Shown piece by piece: positions 1 through 12,290 of a DNA stretch of 64,000 bases. The position numbers and the translations under genes were made by a program. Position 1 is the first letter of the stretch, and each line of letters opens with the position of its first letter. The DNA is from Pseudocercospora fijiensis CIRAD86 (Eukaryota; Ascomycota; Dothideomycetes; Mycosphaerellales; Mycosphaerellaceae), in contig NW_006921536.1 of NCBI RefSeq assembly GCF_000340215.1, positions 5,836,594 through 5,900,593 of the forward strand, read 5' to 3'. Under the pieces are notes generated by a model. That model had not been told where the DNA came from. It did no database searches and worked only from the letters and a program-made list of their open reading frames with translations.

Positions 1-2239
1 TCGCTATTACTGTATATAGCGATATCGACTAGGGAGTTATTATAACTTCTCCTATCTATGTCCTTAGCTCTTACCTTAATACGTACTATTAATACAGTAA
101 GAGTATTAACATACTTTAAGCCGTCGTAGAGTCCGGTAAGCCGCTTATCCTACGCTTGCTTATTAACAATACAGGCTATAGCAATCTTATACTGTAGGGT
201 TAGAAACAAAGAATTAATATATTAGGTTTCGCTATCGTAATTAGGTCGCCTCGATAGGCTATCGGTAGGGTTACTTACGCCTAGCCGGTATAATATATTA
301 AAATCAAACCCGGCGAGGTAGACGGCCTATCTAGCCTATCGACCTATAACCCTAGTAACCTTAGTAATGCTACGGAGGTTGTTATAGTCTATATAGACCT
401 AAATAGTATACTAAGCACTATCGAGATAGTAGCGCTAGTGCTTAAAGGCCTCGATAATAGCTAGGAGCTCTTGCTCGTAGGTCTCGTAGCGACGTTTAGC
501 ATTAATTATCTTTCGTAAAAAGAAGGCAATTAGGTGCTAGTAATAGTCCTTATCTAATTGCTATAACATAATAGCCGATATAGCGAACTGTAAAGCGTTA
601 GTCTTAATACGGATCTGCTTGCTTAGTATAAAATAGTATAGTAAGGGGACTTTAGTAAAGCGTTGCTTTAAACCGTTAAAAGCGGCTTGTGCTCTGTTAG
701 TCTATTTGAACTCTCTAGTTAGGTTAGCCTTGGTTTTAGTAAGCTTAGTTAGGGGCATTATATGCCGTAAATAGCCCTTAATAAAGCGACGATAGAAATT
801 AGCGAAGCCGAGGAATAATTGAAGCTTCTTAATACTAGTAGGGGTTAGCTACTTAGTAATAGTCTTAATCCGATTAGGATTAGCCTTAATACCCTTAGTT
901 AATACAAGGAAGCCGAGGAATAACACCTCTTTAGCAGTAAAGGTGCATTTAGAAGGCTTGCAATACAAGCTATAGGCCCTTAGGCGATCGAGTACCTTAC
1001 GGACTATAGCCTAGTATTCCGCAATATCCGGAGAGTATATATAAACTAGGATGTTATCTAGGTAAACTATATAGAGGTAATCTAATAGGCCTAATAGGGC
1101 CCGATTAATATAGGACTAGAATATAGTAGAGGCATTAGCTAGCCTAAATAGCATAACTAAGTACTTAAAATAGCTATAACGAGTACGAAAGGCTGTCTTC
1201 TATTTATCGCCCTTACGGATGCGGATGCGATAGTATGCATCCTTAATATCTAATATAGTATAGTAGTAAGCGCTAGAAAGGCGATCGAGAGTCTTATTAA
1301 TAAGCGGAAGTAGACAGCGGTCTTTAATAGTAACAGTATTAAGTCCGCGGTAATTAATATATAGGCGTAGGCTACTATCCTTCTTTAGTACGAATAGGAT
1401 AGGTGCACTAGTAGGGCTGTTACTATATCGTATCCGGCTATTAGCTAGGTTTTCCTCTAGATACTTACGCAATATAGCAAGCTCTCGTTTACTAAGGTTG
1501 TAGAGGGGGCTAAAAGGAACCTCCTTACCCTCTATAATATTAATCTTATAATCCGTCTCCTTAAACATAGGCAACGTCGATGCTAAGTAGTATTTGAATA
1601 CATTAATATAGGTCTCTCGAATAGGCTCCGGTATGCGCTTAAGCTGTTTAGGGTCTATACTATTAGGGGGCATAGGTTTATCGTTATTACTACCGAGTAG
1701 GTCGGCAGTTAGATTAGCTAAGGCGGAGGCTAGTGTTAGGTTACTAATAAATAGGACCCTAATATCGTTAGGACACTCGCTAATGTCGATATGTTTAATG
1801 TCCTCTTTCCGAGCGATTCTAAATCGCTATTGTTAGCTACCTAAGTCTATAACTATAGTATAGTACTTAAGAACAGGGTTGCTAATAATAATATTAGATA
1901 GGAGGCTGTCTATGTCTACTACGTAGGCAGTAAAGTTTAGTAGGCGCTTATTACCGAGGTCGTCTCTTAGGGCTATATAGATATAGTAGGCTCCGTAGGT
2001 TAAGTGCCGAGCGTTATTAAACTAAGCAAGGGTTAGTAGGTTAGTCCTAGGCAGTTGTCGAAGGTCTAATTACTTAGCTAGGCGATAGCTAATAAGGGCA
2101 CTAACTAAATTTCCTAGGTCTAGCGTAACCTTAGTCCTATAATTGTTGCTATACGAGTCCGATACGAGATAGGTACGTATAATAGCTAGCACAATATCGA
2201 TAGTCTTACGCCGTACAAGGCTAATAGTTAGTGCGGCGC
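1..2239 (-). pseudogene. pol relic: protease, reverse transcriptase, RNase H
   Basis: The longest open piece (1673 down to 1200) contains the RT blocks EGKEVPFSPLYNLS, APILFVLKKDSSLRLYINYRGLN and LDIKDAYYRIRI, which are standard gypsy RT motifs. The frame continues past a Trp-to-stop change with KTAFRTRY and a catalytic box at 1064-1053 that reads YLDN instead of YLDD, so a metal-binding Asp is lost. RNase H follows with YETYEQELLAIIEAFKH and RYYLE near 490-425, then the tether IDYNNLRSITKV and LSRRPNYDSE near 330-220. Upstream of the RT, about 2160-1690 holds the protease-like region (TLDLGNLVSALISYRLAK). The gene is clearly dead. Integrase would lie outside the window. Confidence 0.9.
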
Positions 2240-3640
2240 TTACTCTTTTTTCGAAGGACCGATAGGGGTAGTATTAGCGGCTAAAAGGTGCTTACGGTAC
2301 TTAGCGGTAGTACGGTCGATTCGGGCCTAATCCTTAGGTTTGTCGCATTAGCCTAGTAGATAGCTAGTGCTATTACAGTTAAAGCACTTCAACCCGGTTA
2401 GTAGACTGCCGTAGCTATTGTTATTGTTAGTAGAGCGGTTAGCATTATAGGGATACGAGCCCCTTCTACGGCCCCTATCGCAGCCTCCTCTATATAGCCG
2501 GCGGCTACGGCCTCTTCTACGGTTATTGTTACTATTCCTATTATTAGCATTATTGTTATAGTAGGAACCTTAGTTTCCTCCGCGGCTACTACGATTGCCG
2601 CGGTTAGTACTAGCTAGTCGGATCCTCGATTCTAGTCGTTATTAGAGCTAAATAGCCCGTTCGGCTGTTTCTACTTCGACTATAAATTAAATACGTATTA
2701 GGTTAGCCTATTCGAACACACGACGGCGGTCTAATTCAAGGATAAGCTCCTACCTAAGTTTTAGGCGTATCTTAGAGATCTATATAGAATTAGTCTTAGC
2801 CGGGAGATCGTCCTTAAGGGTCTTTAAATAGGCCTTAAATAAACGAGCCGATTGATTAGTCTTTTGTTTAGCTCGAAGGTACTAGTCCTAAGCATATTAT
2901 TGCCTTAGTATAGGGTTTCTAAGGGTGTCTAGTATAATAGTCTTATAGGTCTGCTACTAAATAGCGGTCTAATTAGTAAGGGAGTCGAAATAGTTATCCT
3001 AGGTACGTTTTAGGTCTCTATTAATATATTGTATAGTATAGACGACTAGTAAGTAGTTATCTAGAAGGGCCCTTAGTGCGTTTCGCTAGTTAAGCTTACA
3101 ATTACGTATATAATCGTTATATTGCTTTCGACTAGAGCCGTTAAATACGGTATAGTCCTTAAGTTTAGCATCCTTCTTTTAAGTAGGGACGGGTAGAGGA
3201 GGACTTGTTATCGTTAGCTTAGCATTAGTTGTTAGGGCTTCCTATAGGCGGCGAATCTCGAGGAGATTATCCTTTAGCTGTTGTTCTTAATATAGGGTAG
3301 TAAGCCTGTTTTAAGTAGCTTCCTAAAGTCTCGCTACTAGCTAGGGGCTAAAGGCTAGTTAGCTATATCGACGATTGACAATGTTGTTAAGAATATCGTT
3401 AATAGGCAATTCTAGATTATTACCTAGGATTATAGGTTCTTTTTTAGTAGGTCCTACGGCAGGCTCTTCGGTAGGAGGCACTTTAGCAGGTGCTTTAGTA
3501 GGCACTTTAGCGGGAACTGTGCTACTAGCGTTGTTATTGCTAGCGCTGCTAGCGGCGGTACGGTTATTGTTTCGTAATAAACCGGCTATTATAATAGGGG
3601 GTAATACTAATAATGTATTATAGGCCCCTAAGATACGGAT
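2240..3640 (-). pseudogene. gag relic with CCHC zinc knuckle
   Basis: The minus-strand frame reads a Pro/Ala/Lys-rich N-terminal part (PAKVPTKAPAKVPPTEEPA, about 3540-3440). A retrotrans_gag-like core follows (VFNGSSRKQYNDYIRNCKL, about 3150-3080), then an Arg/Gly/Asn-rich stretch (about 2610-2420). A zinc knuckle at 2386-2345 reads C-x2-C-x4-Y-x4-C, so the His of the CCHC knuckle has become Tyr (CAC to TAC). The order gag core, basic linker, knuckle is normal for Ty3/gypsy. The start codon is not identifiable. The frame crosses several TAG/TAA codons that fit former Gln or Trp. Plus-strand openings in this region are shadows of this gene. Confidence 0.8.
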
Positions 3641-3699
3641 ATAGCGGAATTAGTAGATATCGGCTTAGTGCGATTAACTCGGTATAATAGGCCGTATAG

Positions 3700-4057
3700 A
3701 AGGCCTTACTTAATAATTAGTACGGTTGTTTCGATAGAATAGTACGTATAGGTCCCGTTCTTCGGGCGTAATATAGTTAGATTAGTTATTATAGCTATAT
3801 CGCTAAAAGCTTAAAATAAGGACTATCTAGCTGCTGCCCTTAAAGGGTAGATCGAATACTGTATAAGAAGGGTATGTTAGTAGGTAGATAGGGTGGTAGT
3901 AGGTATAAGTAGTATTCGATAAGAAACTAGGAGGAGAGGGAGGAAGGTAGGAGAGTTAGCCTAACGCTAAGCGCTAAGCCCTACCTAAGGTATTAAGACC
4001 CTAGCTTTACTCGGCCTAGTTATATACTAATCACGTGTAGCCTCTTTAGCCCTAACA
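3700..4057. other. Left flank of repeat A; no gene seen
   Basis: This stretch lies between gag and the start of the 17.9-kb repeat. It may include 5' untranslated retrotransposon sequence and a decayed LTR, but neither TG...CA ends nor a primer-binding site could be recognised. Confidence 0.4.
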
Positions 4058-7000
4058 ATTTCCTAGTTATTACTCTCCCTATTCTAGTACCTAATTAGTA
4101 GTCGTTAGTTCTACTTCCTACTCCTTAGCTACCTTGCCCTTTATATAGTATAACTATATTCGGGCATATAGTAGGAGCCGAACGACTTTAATTACTATCT
4201 CTCCGCTATTATTTAGATAGAGCAACTCCTTATATTTAACTACTTCCGGCGTTATAACTAGGGCTTCGACCGCGACGACGAAGTTTTAGAGGCTATTAAG
4301 TATAAGATAGAGTTACTCTTTACGCGAGAGACCGCTATCCGAGAAATTGTCCGCTAGCGTAGTGCCCTCTTCGCCTTTACTAGTAACTATATATCGACTA
4401 ATTAGGCTATCTAGGCCGCCGACGGTAAATCTATTTAATTTAAAAACGTCGTACTACGAGTTACAGACCTAACTACCCTACTCGAGTATTGCTATCGATA
4501 GGCGTATAAGATCCTACGGCGCGACCTCCTTTTCGGACTCCTATATAACTCTATCCCTCTTACCGACCTTTATAACCGCCCTAAAGAAACTACCGTCTAC
4601 TTTAGCTTCCTCTAGGATAAGTATAATACTACTATCGTTAATCTAGCTCGGACGTTCGTTATTAACGCTATCGCTAGTAATCCGGCTCTATTATATTTAT
4701 ACTTAGAGGCCGGTTTAGATACACTCTACCTTAGCTCGGTAGTCGGCGCGTATAAGTATTACGTCTAAGAGTTCCTTTAGCTACTTAGCGTCCTTATATT
4801 TATTAGTAGCGGTTAGCCCGCCCGCGAACCCGAATTCTTCTCGGCGACATAGCGTAATACTTAGTCGGTCCGCTCTATTACTATCCGAGATAGATATATT
4901 ATAATTTACCTAACCTATACTAAGCTCCGCTAGAAGCTAAATAATAAATAAAACGTCCGCTTTCTATTTAAGCTCGGCCGCCTGCTTATCGATTACCTTA
5001 TATATATTTAACTATTTCGCGAGCTCTACTAGTATTAATCTAACCCTAGGTAGGTACTTAGTCCTTTCCTCTAGTCTAAGGATAACCTCGTCTAGTCGGA
5101 TAATACTATAACCTAATACCTTCGTCGATAGACTATAGCCGCTAGCCTACCTACCTTCGGTATTAGCGAGTAGCATTACTTCTCTATCGCTATCGTTAAG
5201 AAATTCTTTAGTAAGTTCGTAGGCTTCGATTAATCGGACGTAGACGACGAAGACGACGAGGTCGACGATATAGAGGTAGCTATAGCTAGGTAGCGCAACT
5301 ATAGTCTCTATATTACTAATATTTTATATACTAACGCTAATCTATTCGCCGCGTCGTCTAACTTATAGAATAGCTTAATCTAAGGCGGGTACCGCGCGTC
5401 TTATATCTAGTCGAACTTCCTCTAGCTTCCTACTACTATTACTCGCTACTAGGGGACCTAGCCGTCGCTAGGTAGCTCTATTAGTAACCTCTTAGTACTC
5501 GAGAATAGTAGTCTCGCCCCCGTCTTTACCCTCGATAAAGCCCTATAGTACGCGCGCGAAATTATATAAAACCTACAGCTATAGTAGAAGAGCGAGGGTT
5601 AAGCGACCGCTATACGATAGATCCTCTCCCTTAAGGCCCGACTACTTATCGTCCTCGGTACTAGCGCTAGTAAGAGTCTCCTCTTTATAGTTCCTTACTA
5701 TATAAAAGGTACGCGGACTACCGTACTTATCCTTCCTTTAGTTGCTCTACGAGTTAATATACTTACCCGACTTAAAGCCGCTAAAGTGTCCTACGTAGTA
5801 TAGTAACTAGGAATAGAGCGCTTTGCTTCCCTTATCCTAGTTAGCGCTAAGGCCGCCTACTCTACCTAATTTATTATATATATACGGCGTCTCGGGGTCT
5901 AGAACTAGCTCGATCGTATCTTCGTCGACGAGTACTATTTAACTATAACCGCGTTGCCGTACCGCTCTATCTTTCGCTAATTTAGCTATCTTAGGTCGAT
6001 TAGTATCTAGGTCGTCTACCTAACCGCTACTCTACTACTATTAATAGAACCTAAATTCCTATAGCGTAACGTTATCGCCTAGCCTATAATAGTACGGCGG
6101 AGTACTAATCGCGCTAATATTATATATCGTATTTCCTTATACTAGTAGGTATAGTTACTACTTATAGCCGTACGACTTATTAGGAAGCAACCTAGGGCGA
6201 GTATATTCGTACCTAGCGATCGCGTCCTAGTATTCGTATATAGTCTCGACTACGCCGAGTAGCTAGCGAGGGAAATTAATTGCCCGTACTTTACCGCCGC
6301 TAGTAGAACTACTAGCAAGAAAGAATAGCTACTCGACGCCTAGCTTAATAGTACCGACAATCTATTTCTTATCGCTACTTCTACGCTCGGCGAAGGATTC
6401 GACGTACTATATATCCGGGTTGTTATCTATATCGGCCTTCTACCCTTACTAATATTATTCGTATAATAGTCCGGTTGCGCTAGGCGAGATAGAAAGCTAG
6501 TACTATCTTACCTCCTACTACTAACCGAACTAACTATACTAGTAACGGTCGACTAGAGTAAGCTTAGCTTCGATTAATACCCTTACGTAAATAACGTTAG
6601 CTATATATAGTAGCGCGAGAGGCAAGCTATATAGCAATATACTCGCGTAGGTAAATGTTTGCGTCTAATTATATCTAATTACCTCGATAGTCCCTAATTC
6701 CGCTTAACGTATATATCTAACCTAGACGATAGTAACGAGCTCTACTAACGATATATATACCGACTAGTACTGCCTCTAACCTAGCCTAAAACGCCGTAGG
6801 CTTAGGCGATCCGTCGGTAGACCGCCTATTTCTAGCGTATCTAGTAAAACGAAGCTAGTAGTATAATACAGTTTAACCGCAACCTCGCCGTTATCTAATA
6901 ACTATATACTATCTACCGCTTCGTTAATCCCCGCCTCCCTATATACTAATTCTCTTAATGCCTATGCGCTAACTTCGTAGTTACGAAGAAAAGGCAAGCG

Positions 7001-7365
7001 CTTTAGACTAAGCCGATCGAGAGGTACTATACCTACTTCTACTACTATTTCCCTTTTACTATATACTAGGAATATAGTAAGCAAACACGGAGTTGTTAAT
7101 AGCTAGACGTTATATAGCTAGTCGCTATCGGCGTGTTCTAGTCGCTATAGATAGGTTCTACTTAGATCTAGGATAAATTCTAGTACTAATTTAAAACGCT
7201 AGAGGAATACCTCTAGTAGATAACTTAGAGTACTATATAGGATAGAGAAAAGGCTATCTAAGGTGTTCGTCTCTGCGCTATCGCTATCGAGTACGTTCTA
7301 GCTAGGAACGTTAAACTAGATCCGGTACCCGCTAATAACTATATAAAGTAGGAATTCTAGACGCT
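4058..7365 (+). pseudogene. 5'-truncated RecQ-family helicase relic (telomere-linked-helicase type), copy A
   Basis: This is the copy-A counterpart of the RecQ gene at 28774. The alignment begins at codon 414 of that gene, so the N-terminal zinc-finger region is missing and replaced by retrotransposon sequence. Remaining blocks are the region FGISE-x-HYFSIAI near 5160, an acidic stretch DVDDEDDEVDDIE near 5235, and Walker A at 5657-5677 reading GTSASKS (second Gly mutated). Then come motif Ia TVLILPLVALRVNM, the motif II box at 5927-5938 reading DEYY (from DECH) and motif III YLTATL near 6020. C-terminal motifs include TLGEGFDVL near 6390 and SGCARRD near 6475. Mutated Walker A, DECH box and many stops show it is non-functional. 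Confidence 0.9.
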
Positions 7366-7442
7366 AACTATTTCGCCGGCCGGAAAAAAAACAATAATAT
7401 ACCGGTCGTACTATTTACTTTTCCGTCTAGCGAAATAGTCGG
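7366..7442. repeat. Double-palindrome element, family 1, between convergent genes
   Basis: Two inverted halves (AACTATTTCGCCGGCCGG and CCGTCTAGCGAAATAGT) flank an A-rich spacer. The element lies exactly between the end of the RecQ frame (+) and the end of the unknown minus-strand frame. The copy-B counterpart is at 33321-33398. Confidence 0.75.
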
Positions 7443-7444
7443 TA

Positions 7445-10366
7445 CGTAGCTATATTATCGCTATATTAACTCGGTAGTTAGGCGGGAGTAATAGTCTCTA
7501 ATCTACTAACGATATTATTGCACTAGTATCCTTATTAAATTAATAACGCTATAGCGTCGCTACGCTCGTATACTATAGTATAAGATGTCTACTAACGTTA
7601 GAAGTAGAGTATGTAACTAAATAGTTATAGCTAGCATTTACCTATATCGCTAGACCGTTTAAGTTAAATATAGATAGAGCGTAGTTAGTCGAGATCTAAA
7701 ATATAAACTATCTATAAACCGAACTACTATTACTCGATATATTCTACTCTCTCTATCCTTATCCTAACCGCCTCCTCGTCGCCTTTCGCCTACGTCGTAT
7801 ATTAACCTACTAACGATAATATACTAATAGCATCGTCGCCCTTCGTTAGAGTATTTCCGCCCGTAGACTTATTATCTCTACTACTATCTCTACGATCTGT
7901 TCCTCTAGTACCTCTATACTTAGCTACTCCTTATTTATTATTCGCCCGTATACTATCTAGCCGGCCGACAAATCTTCCTCTACGCTCCTCCTCCCGCTTA
8001 CCCCCTATTTATCGTAGCCTTTGCCTAGTCTGCCTATTCCTCCTCTATTAACCTCTATTATACCCTTACTTAATCTACCTATTACTCTCTCGTTAACTTC
8101 TATTATACCCTTACCTACTATTATATTACTACCTACTAGTATACTATCTACCTAATCGCTAGGCCTATTAACCCGCGCCTACGTTGCTAACTTATCTAGT
8201 CGCTATTCCCCTATTTCTATCCTATAATAGTATATTTCCTATATAAATAAAAACGCTATATATTCTACGTAATATAACTATTTCTCCTCCGCCGAGAAGC
8301 TCGCCTAGTTATACTATAGAAGTAGTAGCGGTCGCTCGTATAACTATCGTCGTATTAATATTCTATCGCAATACTCGGCTATATTACTAGTCGCTAGCGC
8401 CGGCTTAGCATAACTCGCTAACATTTAGTAGTCGGCTATCTCGGCAGTCTTACTCGTATCTACGCGACGGCTAGCTATAGAGAGAAGTTTCGGAATAGCG
8501 ACGTACTCGAGTAGTTTAGTAGGCGAAATCGGATAAAGGTAGGATATAGACAACCTCTAGAACCGACGTCCTCTTATATCTTTCCTCGCTATATATATTA
8601 GACTACCTACCGTATCGCTACTTTGTCTATTATTATAGCCGATCCTACCTTACGTCCTACTAGAACCGTACGCAAACTCGATTAAATTTTACCGTACCGC
8701 TCGTACCTACGCGTCTGCCTCTACTTATTATATACTATTTCTTTTATAATATACTATTCGCCTACGTACTCTCTCTAGTATACTCGAACAGCGCGGTTAT
8801 ACCGTACCGCATTTCGATCTAGGCGTCGTATTTAAAATCCGCGTATATAAGTTAGGTTTGATTTAATATCTCCTCGTACGTCGTCGTATATTATCTATTG
8901 TAATCTCTTATATTCCCTCTAGCCCTTGCTATTACTTAGGGGTCGAGCGCTAATACTATAGCTCTCTCGCCTCGTATTTATACGTACTATCGACGGTAGC
9001 TAATAAAGTACTGCTTACCCGGGTTATTTCTTACTACCGGTATCTACTTTATATCTATTATCCTAGCGAGTGCGCTAATACCCCGACCGATCGACGTGCT
9101 AGCTTAGTTTCTATACTATTATACTAACTATATCCCTCCTCTAGTAGTTAGGTTAGATCTCGCTAGTAGAGGACATACTCGGTTAAGTCGGATTATATCC
9201 TATAGAATATAACTTAACGTAGGTATACTTACTAGATAATCTACCGGTTTTTCCCTATCTCGCGATACTCGTATTAAAATACTAGAACCTATCGGTAAAG
9301 GAGTCGGCTAGATTGAGTATTATTAGATATAAGCTATTTATAGAGATCTTATACGTTAACCTACTTATATATATAGTATAGTCGATACTACGCTATAGTA
9401 CCGCTAAACATCGCTAGCTACGTATAGGAGGTAAATGTATATAGTTATAGTGCTACCCGAATTTCTATATCTAGCACTTCTATCGTACGAGACTTAGGCG
9501 TTATATAACCTAGGGCTAATCTACTAAACGACGATTAGATACGAACTAGTTTGCTAAGCGGCAAACTATATTGTTTATATTACTTTTACTAGCTAGCAAA
9601 ATGGTTAGCACTCTCGTATTGTAATTGCGGTTATAGTAGATACGTCTACTAGCTATAGGTCGTAGTATAGCAACGCTACTAAGGCTCGAACCCTAATTGC
9701 GCTATCTATCCCTAGATATAGCTCGACTATTATACCTCGCTAACTAGCTTTTATCGCATATCGTCTATTAGGACGTCCGGTATGCTATCTATGCCGTTAT
9801 CGCAGCCTTAGCTATCTTAGTCTAGTATATTCTTGCTTACCTAGTAGTCTACTATTATCTAATCCGGCTATTGTCGAGGCAATCCGATATATCCTTACGT
9901 TATAATACTAACGGACCCGTATACGGACTTGTTAGGCTATATACTAGTTTATATATAGTTATTATATATGTAATAAAATACTACGATTAACTCGGTTAGT
10001 ATTCGGTTCTTAAAACTATTAACTCGTAATATAGTAGAATAGATAGCGGTTAGTTCGTCTATTTAGGATATACGTCCGAAATTATAGTATATTTTCGAAC
10101 GACTACAATTCTCGAAAACTAATTTCTCCCCCGATCGATTAGATAACAACGCCCTAATCTAACGATATCTTTTATTATTTATCTACCCGAATATAAACCT
10201 ACTATAACCGAGATAGTCCGAGCAAATTAGTAACCTTACCGCCGCTAAGATTTACCCTAATTGTTACTAACTCTCGGGTCTAGCTTACTTACGTATTACG
10301 CTCCGTATACTAACGGCGTTTTCTAGGGTAGGTTTTATAAGTTACCTCCTCCTACTACTGTATATT
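7445..10366 (-). pseudogene. Unidentified two-exon reading frame, copy A
   Basis: Both strands are full of RIP stops, but the minus strand gives a better amino-acid composition. Exon 1 is about 10366-9612 and includes KIYYNFGRISQIDELTAIYS (Q for stop) and NGIDSIPDVLIDDMR. Exon 2 is about 9540-7445 and includes ITPKSRTIEVLDIEIRVAL, SPTKLLEYVAIPKLLSIAS and a duplicated Gly/Ile block (GIIEVNERVIGRLSKG then GIIEVNRGGIGRLGKG) near 8090-8010. The presumed intron contains a double palindrome (9543-9608) and a GTGCTAAC branch-like site. I do not recognise the product. Exon 1 could instead be the C-terminus of the MULE transposase upstream. No start codon is evident. Confidence 0.45.
9543..9608. repeat. 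Double-palindrome element, family 1
   Basis: AGTTTGCTAAGCGGCAAACT and TTTTACTAGCTAGCAAAA are separated by about 15 bp. The element lies in the presumed intron of the minus-strand frame. Copy B: 35494-35559. Confidence 0.75.
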
Positions 10367-10395
10367 ATATAGTAAATTATTAATAGTATAATACT

Positions 10396-10460
10396 AACTG
10401 TTTTGCCGCCTAGCAAACTGCCGGGCTATTGTCTATTTTCCTAGCTAGTAAAACGGTTAG
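10396..10460. repeat. Double-palindrome element, family 1
   Basis: CTGTTTTGCCGCC/TAGCAAACTG and TATTTTCCTAGC/TAGTAAAACGG are two near-palindromes about 12 bp apart. It lies between the MULE frame and the next minus-strand exon, in a probable intron or gene border. Copy B: 36347-36411. Confidence 0.75.
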
Positions 10461-10499
10461 TACTCTTATATAGTCGTATTTATTATCCTATAGTTTAAC

Positions 10500-12290
10500 G
10501 GGTTAGGGAAATACGAGGCGGTCTATATTACTTAACTACTATATCTACTTAGAGACGGTAGTATATATATATCGAATGCACTACGTATACTATGCTTAGT
10601 ATAGGCTTATATATACTCTAGCCTATCGATATATTATAGTTACCCCGCCTAGAATAGATCTATCGTCTCTAGCATTTCCGAGATACCGCCCTATATAGCC
10701 TTAAGCTATACGGCTACTCCGATACGTATACTGTCTCGTATTCTCTAGCCTTCCTCCTATACTATACTTACTATTCGATTAGCGTTAGATATCCCGTCTA
10801 ATAATAAAGGTATATACTTATCGTAAATATAGTCGATTAAATCTTTATCCCTAAACTTAAGTTCTAGGACCTCCTTTACCTCCCCTAATGCTTTATCGAG
10901 GTTAGCTATACTATATACGTCTAGTAGCTTACGGTATGCCGCCTCTAGAACCGGAATTACCTTAATAGTAAGATCTACTAAATCCTATTATATAAGTAGC
11001 CCTACTACTCGGCGTAGTAATCGGATACTATTTACTATTAATAAGTAGTCTAGGTACTATTTCGCCTAGTATAGGATCGCGTCGGGAAAGTACTCCTACT
11101 ATACGCTCTTAATTAATGTTATCGTTATTATATAGAGTATTAATAGCAGATCGTCTAGATACGTATCTAGTAGTATTAACTTTATATACTACGCGGCTAG
11201 ATAATACCTATTTACGGTCGGGCAGTCTATTCGTATTACCGCTATTATAACCGCTATCCTGTCGATAATAAAGCCTACTAGATATATATAGTACCTACTA
11301 CTATCTAGTTTTGCGAATGTATTGTCTACGATTAACGTCCTATCGCCCTTAGTATATAGCTCTAAAAGCTTAGAATAGGCGACGACTAGGTACTTAAACC
11401 TACAGCCAATTTCCTTCCCCCGATATAAAAGCCCGCGTATCTTAGTATATTTAGTTCTATGCCCGCGGTCGAATAGTCCGGCCGTTTAATTTTCTTTATC
11501 TCCGGTAGCTACGAGATATCCTCGATAACCTTATCCGCTTGTTTTTTTATTTAACCCCGCGTACCGATATACTAATCTAGCTACTACTTTATATACTTCT
11601 ATCGAACGACCCTAGGTATATATTATTATAAACTATATTCTAATTCGCTAGTACGCCTCCCGCGTACTATACTACTCTAGGTCTACTCGGTCGCTCTCGC
11701 TATAGTTATAACGCGTATTAGATTAGTCTATTATCTACTTGCCCGGGATCTATTTATACCTCCCCTCGGCCCCTATTATCTCTATAATCCCTCGCTATAG
11801 ATACGTATTTTCTCTATCTCTACCGTCGCCGTACCGGTACGTTATACGAGTTTATTAACCTAATATATTAATATCGCACTTGCTTTTTATAATACTAAAT
11901 CCCCTCCGCTTCGCCTATCTATATATAAACTATTCGGCCGCCTAGAATAACGGGAATTAATGCCCGTAGATCCGATCTAGTAGCCTATACGCCCCTATTA
12001 GACGCTCTTATCGCGCCCTAGTATTATCTATCCTACTATCCTTACTACGAACTCGTACTAGAGCGCCGGGCAATCTTATAATTATTAGATATCGCTAGAT
12101 AGCGGCGCTCCTCTCGCGATATATCTCTCCTAATAACTTCTCTCGCCCTCTTATACCTCCGCCTAAGCGCTAACGATCCTATTCGCGAATAGCGTATTCG
12201 ATATCGAGTAGCGTAAAGTAGTCGTCGGTTATACTCTATAATAGGAACTACGATAGACTTATTATCGCTTCTAGCGTAACTACCCGATTA
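10500..12290 (-). pseudogene. MULE (Mutator-like) transposase relic with FAR1-like N-terminus, copy A
   Basis: The minus-strand frame starts with a FAR1/WRKY-GCM1-like DNA-binding region (FPLF-x-AAE-x-FIYR-x-AKRRGFSIIKSK, about 11960-11880). The MULE catalytic-domain pattern follows: ELLELYT-x-GDRTLIVDNTF, GFIIDRIAVIIAVIRIDCP, then KALGEVKEVLELKFRDKDLI with YIYDKYIPLL near 10870-10790, and a C-terminal block RIGVAV-x-LKAI-x-GGISEMLETIDLF near 10740-10650. Compared with copy B (36451-38242) there is a replaced segment of about 23 nt near 11401-11428 that is one base shorter and shifts the frame. Terminal inverted repeats were not identified. The start is imprecise. Assignment rests on motif resemblance from memory. 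Confidence 0.65.

Larger units (their letters stand above)
1..3700 (-). mobile_element. Ty3/gypsy LTR retrotransposon, internal part, RIP-inactivated
   Basis: Read on the minus strand, this stretch carries gag with a zinc knuckle, a protease-like region, reverse transcriptase and RNase H in the order typical of Ty3/gypsy (Metaviridae-like) elements. The window edge cuts the element after RNase H, so integrase and the 3' LTR are not visible. Stop codons in place of Gln and Trp, and Tyr in place of His, are scattered throughout, as expected from RIP. No LTR could be delimited at the right-hand (5') end. The element abuts the truncated RecQ gene of repeat copy A at 4058. Confidence 0.9.

Noticed and set aside
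1633..1836. Plus-strand open frame
   Set aside because: Antisense to the region between protease and reverse transcriptase of the minus-strand pol.
3375..3623. Open plus-strand frame rich in Leu/Ala/Gly
   Set aside because: It is antisense to the Pro/Ala/Lys-rich part of the retrotransposon gag, and its composition is that of a shadow frame.
3700..4057. 5' LTR of the gypsy element
   Set aside because: No matching terminal repeat exists in the window and no TG...CA ends or primer-binding site could be fixed.
7500..9500. Plus-strand frame rich in Leu/Ile/Ser
   Set aside because: It can be followed across stops, but it has almost no Lys, Asp or Glu, while the minus strand gives a normal composition. 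I chose the minus strand with moderate confidence.
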